In this document: positions 58,645 to 64,000 of the stretch, piece after piece
How the letters are laid out: each line of letters opens with the position of its first letter
How positions within the stretch are numbered: position 1 is the stretch's first letter
Origin: Arthrobacter ipis
GTDB taxonomy: Bacteria > Actinomycetota > Actinomycetes > Actinomycetales > Micrococcaceae
Direction of reading: 5' to 3'
Length of the DNA stretch: 64,000 nucleotides
Assembly: GCF_014694315.1 (NCBI RefSeq)
Contig: NZ_JAAOXD010000007.1
Location: forward strand, 279,857-343,856
The notes under the pieces: model-generated
Database searches by the model: none
What the model saw: only the letters and a program-made list of their open reading frames with translations
Told to the model about the DNA's origin: nothing
Position numbers and translations under genes: made by a program

Positions 58645-60204
58645 TTGCTGGAGCGATGGAAGTCTGCGCTGGAGCGCTGGAAGTCCGCCAACCTCCGGTC
58701 CCAGCTGGTGGCCATCATGATGGCCCTCCTGCTGGTGGCCCTGGCCGTGACCGGGACGGGCGCGCTGACGCTGCTGCGCGGCTACCTTGAGGGCCAGGTG
58801 GACGGCAAACTGAAGGCCGCCGTCGACGCCGCCCAACGGCAGCGCTCCATTTCCCCCATTGCCAACCCTGTAGTGCCCACGGATTACACGGTGACCCTCT
58901 ACTATCCGGGAGGCGGACCAACGCCCATTGACGACAAGGACGACCGCCCCGACATCGCGTCCGTCTCCGTCAACGAGGCCCGTGAGACTGATGTCCGGCC
59001 GTATCAGGTCCGGGGAACCGACGGTAAGAACTGGCGCGTGGTGGCTGTTCCCGTGGTGGTTGGCGCAGAACAGCAGCGCGCAGTGGTGGTCATCGGGCTG
59101 CCGCTGTCCCCGGTGGATGAGGTACTGCGCCACGCCACCCTGGTGGTGGTGGGTGTTGGGCTGCTGACGCTCATCCTCGCCTTCTTCATCGCCAACTGGA
59201 CTGTGACCAGGTCCTTCCGCCCACTGGCCAGGGTGGAGAAGACCGCCGCCGCCATTGCAGCCGGGGACCTGTCGCGCCGCGTCGACGTGGAGAACCCGTC
59301 CACGGAAGTGGGCCGCCTGGGCAGGTCGCTGAACGCCATGCTCGCCCACATCGAGGCGGCCTTCGCAGCCCGGATGGCCTCCGAAGACCGGATGCGCCGG
59401 TTTGCCGCGGACGCCTCCCACGAGCTGCGCACCCCCCTTGTGACGATCCGGGGTTACTCGGAGCTCTACCGGCACGGCGCCCTTCAGTCCCCGCAGGACG
59501 TGGCCAGCGCCATGGGCCGGATCGAGAGTGAAGCCAAACGAATGGGCTCCATGGTGGAGGACCTGCTGCTGCTGGCACGGTTGGACGAGCAGCGGCCGCT
59601 GCAGCGCAAGCCCATCGACCTGCAGCTCCTGGCCCACGACGCCGTGGTGGACACCCAGGCCAGCGAACGGAAGCGCACCATCACCCTGACCGGCCTGCAC
59701 AACGGCAGCGCCGAGCCGGCGCCGGTGCTCGGCGACGAGGCGAAGCTGCGCCAGGTCATCGGCAACCTGGTGGGCAATGCGCTGCGCTACACGCCCGCGG
59801 GAACACCCATCGAACTCGCCGTGGGCGTACGGCGGGCCGACGACGGTTCCGCTCAGTCCGTCCTGGAGGTCCGGGACCACGGCCCCGGTATCTCCGACGC
59901 GGAGGCGCCAAAGGTCTTTGAGCGCTTCTACCGGGCCGACACCTCACGCACCCGGGAGACGGGCGGCAGCGGGCTGGGCCTGGCCATCGTGGCCGCCATA
60001 GTCGGCTCGCACGGCGGCTCCGTCCGGGTGGAAGGGACCGACGGCGGCGGCGCAACGCTCGTGGTCAGCCTCCCCTTCCGCGAGGACTCCCCTGAGGCGG
60101 ACAGCATCGAAGCGGACAGCATCGGGACGTTCTCGGACAGTGTTGCCGGGGATGGCGCTGCCGGCGGGAACCGGGCCGGCGGCGGGAACCGGTTATCCAC
60201 ATAG
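58645..60204 (+). CDS. Sensor histidine kinase
   Basis: A 519-residue membrane kinase. Helix 1 (about 24-48) and helix 2 (about 162-182) flank an extracytoplasmic sensor of about 110 residues. A HAMP domain follows (FRPLARVEKTAAAIAAGDLSRRV). The phosphoacceptor His is in FAADASHELRTPLVTI. The ATPase domain has NLVGNALRYTP (N box), DHGPGISD (G1) and GGSGLGLAIV (G2). A Gly/Ala-rich tail of about 40 residues ends it. TTG 58645 is the best start. The first 14 residues are two copies of LERWKSA from a 21-base tandem duplication. Confidence 0.93.
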   Translation: MLERWKSALERWKSANLRSQLVAIMMALLLVALAVTGTGALTLLRGYLEGQVDGKLKAAVDAAQRQRSISPIANPVVPTDYTVTLYYPGGGPTPIDDKDDRPDIASVSVNEARETDVRPYQVRGTDGKNWRVVAVPVVVGAEQQRAVVVIGLPLSPVDEVLRHATLVVVGVGLLTLILAFFIANWTVTRSFRPLARVEKTAAAIAAGDLSRRVDVENPSTEVGRLGRSLNAMLAHIEAAFAARMASEDRMRRFAADASHELRTPLVTIRGYSELYRHGALQSPQDVASAMGRIESEAKRMGSMVEDLLLLARLDEQRPLQRKPIDLQLLAHDAVVDTQASERKRTITLTGLHNGSAEPAPVLGDEAKLRQVIGNLVGNALRYTPAGTPIELAVGVRRADDGSAQSVLEVRDHGPGISDAEAPKVFERFYRADTSRTRETGGSGLGLAIVAAIVGSHGGSVRVEGTDGGGATLVVSLPFREDSPEADSIEADSIGTFSDSVAGDGAAGGNRAGGGNRLST

Positions 60205-60331
60205 CCGGTTCCGCAGTGGCACCGCCGGCCGGCGGGTTCCTAGGCTCGATGTATCGGACCGGAATGGCCGGTCCGCCAGCCACTGCGACTGTCCTGCCCG
60301 GGCAGTCCCCCAAGATGTCGAGAGGCCCGTC

Positions 60332-60619
60332 ATGAGCATCATTTCCGTCGATACCGACCTACTGCAGGTGAAATCAGCCAACGTCAAGGCCACCGTTGAC
60401 CGGATCAGCGCCGACGTCCAGGCGATGAAGCATGGGCTGGATGAACTGCAGGCCACGTGGCGCGGTTCGGCTGCAACCAACTTCCAGGCGCTCGTTGCCG
60501 AGTGGACGCTGACCCAGGGCAAGGTCGAGGCCTCCCTCGCCTCCATCAACCTGGCCCTGTCCTCGGCTGCGGACACCTATGCGCAGGCGGAACAGGGCAA
60601 CGCGCAGCGCTTCAGCTGA
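60332..60619 (+). CDS. WXG100 family protein (ESAT-6-like)
   Basis: A 95-residue helical hairpin protein. The WxG turn is in LQATWRGSAATNF (about residues 41-46). Helix 1 precedes it and a long second helix follows, with a YxxxE-like C-terminal signal visible only as TYAQAEQGN. WXG100 proteins are secreted as dimers by type VII (ESX) systems or serve as partners of toxins. No EccC, toxin or second WXG100 gene lies in the window, so this copy stands alone. It follows a two-component system and converges with the RNase H gene. Confidence 0.9.
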   Translation: MSIISVDTDLLQVKSANVKATVDRISADVQAMKHGLDELQATWRGSAATNFQALVAEWTLTQGKVEASLASINLALSSAADTYAQAEQGNAQRFS

Positions 60620-60648
60620 CGCCGGCGCCGCAGTCACCCACGCCCGGG

Positions 60649-60729
60649 CTCAGGCTTCGGGGCAGCTCAGGCTTCCGGGTAACTCAGGCTTTGGGGCAGC
60701 TCAGGCTTCGGCGGCAGCTCAGGCTTCAG
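60649..60729. repeat. 17-base tandem repeat (VNTR-like)
   Basis: CTCAGGCTT begins at 60649, 60666, 60683, 60700 and 60718, giving five copies of a unit like CTCAGGCTTCGGGGCAG with spacings 17, 17, 17 and 18. The last copy includes the stop codon of the RNase H gene, so the array has grown from that gene's 3' end into the intergenic space. Confidence 0.85.
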
Positions 60730-61846
60730 GCGTGCCCTGGTGGAACCGCAGACGCCATTGTCCGCCGTCAAGGACCCACAGGGAGCTCCGCAGGGCTGAG
60801 CCGGCGCGGGAGTAGCTGCGGTACGTCAGCAGGACCGTGTCCGTGCCGATCCGGTCGGCGCTGAGCACATCCAGGTCGACAGGACCGGCCGGGCTTTCCT
60901 CGAGCGACATCATCATGGCGTCGCGCGTCCAGAGGCGTCCGGCCGTCCCGATTTCCGTGAAGTCAGGGTGCAGGAGCTGACCCGTCCGCCCAATGTCGCT
61001 GCGGACATCCGGGCGGAGGAGCTCGCGTTCCAGGGCCTCGACCGTTTCTTCCGGCGCGGCGCCCTCCGGGGCCTCCGCGAACGCATCGCCGCCCAGTTCG
61101 TCGGCGCCCAGTTCGCTGAAGAGATCGGGCTCGTCGGATCCGAAGAGCGCCGGGGTTTCGGAATCGGGGCGAACCCTGCTGCCGGCTTCTGCACGGGTGG
61201 GAGTGCCGGCTTCTGCACGGGTGGGAGTGCCGGCCTCTGCACGGGTGGGAGTGCCGGCCTCTGCGCGGGCGGAAGTGCCGGCTTCTGCACGGCGGGCCGG
61301 TGTTTCGGATTCAAACAGTGAAGGGATACCGCCCTCGCCGCGGCCCTCCTTGACGGCCCGCCGGGCCGCTGCCGGTTCGGCGTCGGGGAATCCCGGACCC
61401 GAGCGGGCGGCAACACCCTGCTGGTAGGCGATTGCCACAGCCCTGGCGCGCTCGTCGGCGGCTTCGTTCAGCTCGTGCCCCGCGTGGCCCTTGACCCATT
61501 CGAACCTGTACTTCCGCCCGGCGAGCTCCCGGTCGATGTCCTTGAGGATGTCCACGTTCAGCACGGGTTTGCCGTCCGCCTTGCGCCACCCTTTGCGCTT
61601 CCATCCCGGCATCCACTTTGTCACGGAATTGATCACGTACTGGCTGTCGCACAGTATGTGCAGGTCCTCGTCAGGAACGTGTGCCGTGGAGCGGAAGAGG
61701 TCCAGGACGGCCATCAGCTCTCCCTGGTTGTTGGTGCCGTGCGGCCATCCGCCGGCCCGCCAGCAGTCGTCGTTCACGTACCAGGCCCACCCTGCGGGAC
61801 CCGGGTTTCCCAATGCCGAACCGTCGGCTGCTGCAGTAATCGTCAC
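60719..61846 (-). CDS. Ribonuclease HI with repeat linker and extra C-terminal domain
   Basis: A 375-residue protein. Residues 1-145 are RNase HI: TAAADGSALGNPGPAGWAW (first Asp), NNQGELMAVLD (Glu), LCDSQYVINSV (Asp) and VKGHAGHELNEAADERAR (His/Asp). It removes RNA from RNA:DNA hybrids. A linker of about 100 residues follows, including four or more AEAGTPTR-type octapeptides. The last ~110 residues (LLRPDVRSDIGRTGQLLHPDFTEIG… then VLDGGQWRLRFHQGTPEA) look like an NTF2/SnoaL (DUF4440-like) domain. This three-part layout is not the usual RNase HI. GTG 61846 is used because upstream reading enters the groEL terminator. Confidence 0.85.
   Translation of the reverse strand: MTITAAADGSALGNPGPAGWAWYVNDDCWRAGGWPHGTNNQGELMAVLDLFRSTAHVPDEDLHILCDSQYVINSVTKWMPGWKRKGWRKADGKPVLNVDILKDIDRELAGRKYRFEWVKGHAGHELNEAADERARAVAIAYQQGVAARSGPGFPDAEPAAARRAVKEGRGEGGIPSLFESETPARRAEAGTSARAEAGTPTRAEAGTPTRAEAGTPTRAEAGSRVRPDSETPALFGSDEPDLFSELGADELGGDAFAEAPEGAAPEETVEALERELLRPDVRSDIGRTGQLLHPDFTEIGTAGRLWTRDAMMMSLEESPAGPVDLDVLSADRIGTDTVLLTYRSYSRAGSALRSSLWVLDGGQWRLRFHQGTPEA
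61181..61292. repeat. 24-base coding tandem repeat in the RNase H linker
   Basis: Four full and one partial copies of a 24-base unit (GCCGGCTTCTGCACGGGTGG…) start at 61181, 61205, 61229, 61253 and 61277. The period is a multiple of three, so copy number can change without a frameshift. It encodes AEAGTPTR-type octapeptides. Confidence 0.9.
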
Positions 61847-61863
61847 CGAACCATCCTGCCAGA

Positions 61864-61905
61864 CTGCACGGACAAAGATGCACGGACAAAAATGCGCAGA
61901 CAAAA
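61864..61905. repeat. 14-base triplicate repeat beside the groEL terminator
   Basis: TGCACGGACAAAGA, TGCACGGACAAAAA and TGCGCAGACAAAAA follow one another directly in the gap between the RNase H start and the groEL terminator. It lies in the likely promoter region of the RNase H gene. The function is unknown. Confidence 0.7.
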
Positions 61906-61906
61906 A

Positions 61907-61938
61907 AGTGCGGCCCCCTCCGTGGAGGGGGCCGCACT
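61907..61938 (-). terminator. Intrinsic terminator of groEL
   Basis: AGTGCGGCCCCCTCC (61907-61921) pairs perfectly with 61924-61938 and is followed on the minus strand by TTTTTT. It starts 27 bases after the groEL stop. Confidence 0.93.
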
Positions 61939-61964
61939 CGTGAGCCAGCTGGGAGCAGTGGAGG

Positions 61965-63770
<1,806 letters not shown>

Positions 63771-63788
63771 TTAGCAGTCGGCACGCTG

Positions 63789-63831
63789 GAGTGCTAATCA
63801 ATAATTAGCACTCCCCCGGGGAGAGTGCAAG
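63789..63831 (-). promoter_or_regulatory. CIRCE (HrcA operator) with an extra half-site, groEL promoter
   Basis: TTAGCACTC (63805-63813), a 9-base spacer and GAGTGCAAG (63823-63831) match CIRCE (TTAGCACTC-N9-GAGTGCTAA) with two changes. A third half-site, GAGTGCTAA (63789-63797), pairs with the middle one at 7-base spacing. On the minus strand TTGCAC and AATTAT, 17 bases apart, form a promoter inside the site. Confidence 0.92.
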
Positions 63832-63882
63832 CAGATGTGGTTGTTAATCCCGCGAACAGGGAGAGTATTCGCTGCCAGCGAA

Positions 63883-64000
63883 TCAGCCAGCAGACCTGCC
63901 GGCGGCCTCGCTTCCCGTGAGCTTGGCTTTGTTGTCGGCTCCGTACGTGAACACCATGTACCGGGCGGCAGTGACGTCTCCGTTCGCGTCGAAGCGGACG
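63883..64000 (-). CDS. Partial CDS, C-terminus only (unidentified)
   Basis: The last 38 residues of a minus-strand gene enter from the right edge: VRFDANGDVTAARYMVFTYG… ending EAAGRSAG before TGA at 63885-63883. The FDANGDV…Y pattern resembles the C-terminal strand of branched-chain amino-acid (LivJ-type) ABC binding proteins, but this is too short to assign. An ATTCGCT/AGCGAAT hairpin follows the stop at about 63867-63883. Confidence 0.5.
   Translation of the reverse strand, partial: VRFDANGDVTAARYMVFTYGADNKAKLTGSEAAGRSAG

Overview
The window looks like chromosomal DNA of a high-GC actinobacterium of the Arthrobacter/Pseudarthrobacter type (Micrococcaceae). Several signs agree: G+C-rich codon use throughout, GTG and TTG starts, an XPB-type helicase paired with a helicase-associated protein, a WXG100 protein, DUF3027 and DUF6457 proteins, a GroEL ending in a GGM repeat behind CIRCE, and c-di-AMP (ydaO-type) riboswitches in front of cell-wall hydrolase genes. 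The genus is inferred. No phage, transposase, rRNA, CRISPR array or replication origin is visible.

Region 1 (1-4987) holds the start of a possible LOG-family protein, an SDR/MFS/GntR(FCD) catabolic cluster, a small SRPBCC protein and a class I amidotransferase. Region 2 (5051-19755) is a myo-inositol catabolic locus. On the plus strand are a GntR/UTRA regulator and iolB. On the minus strand, read from right to left, are iolC, an aldolase, iolD, iolA, iolE, iolG, a sugar isomerase and an IolT-like transporter, with overlapping or short junctions at several points. Together they cover uptake, oxidation to inosose, dehydration, ring opening, isomerisation, phosphorylation, aldol cleavage and semialdehyde oxidation to acyl-CoA. 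Three intergenic regions carry related TGTC/GACA inverted repeats: in front of the regulator, iolC and a tautomerase gene. They look like one regulon. An unrelated MarR/MFS pair is inserted at 6978-8896.

Region 3 (19923-33471) is mostly housekeeping: sucCD, a lipoprotein, pcrA, an inositol-monophosphatase-family gene, membrane proteins, tRNA-Arg(CCU), a DUF6314/Nudix pair, an ABC exporter and an ABC-F protein with a strong hairpin in its leader. Region 4 (33666-36698) is a tandem duplication of a two-gene unit: a soluble protein with apparently two lambda-repressor-like HTH modules, and a seven-helix membrane protein whose start overlaps the stop of the first gene. This is the least described system in the window. 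Region 5 (36709-42510) has an amino-acid (probably cystine) ABC operon behind a short leader ORF and terminator, then a GH38 alpha-mannosidase.

Region 6 (42687-46625) is a molybdenum-cofactor cluster (fdhD, moeA, DUF6457, mobA) plus an HNH endonuclease. Region 7 (46847-49851) has three secreted cell-wall hydrolases, two directly behind c-di-AMP riboswitches. Region 8 (50051-64000) holds a DtxR-family regulator, serC with an overlapping leader ORF, DUF3027 and cold-shock genes, the helicase pair, a two-component system, WXG100, an RNase HI with a repeat linker and an extra C-terminal domain, and groEL.

Two families of dispersed palindromic repeats recur in intergenic DNA. One has copies at 8988, 11444 and 52236; the other at 150 and 19774. 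They may be REP/MITE-like elements of this lineage.
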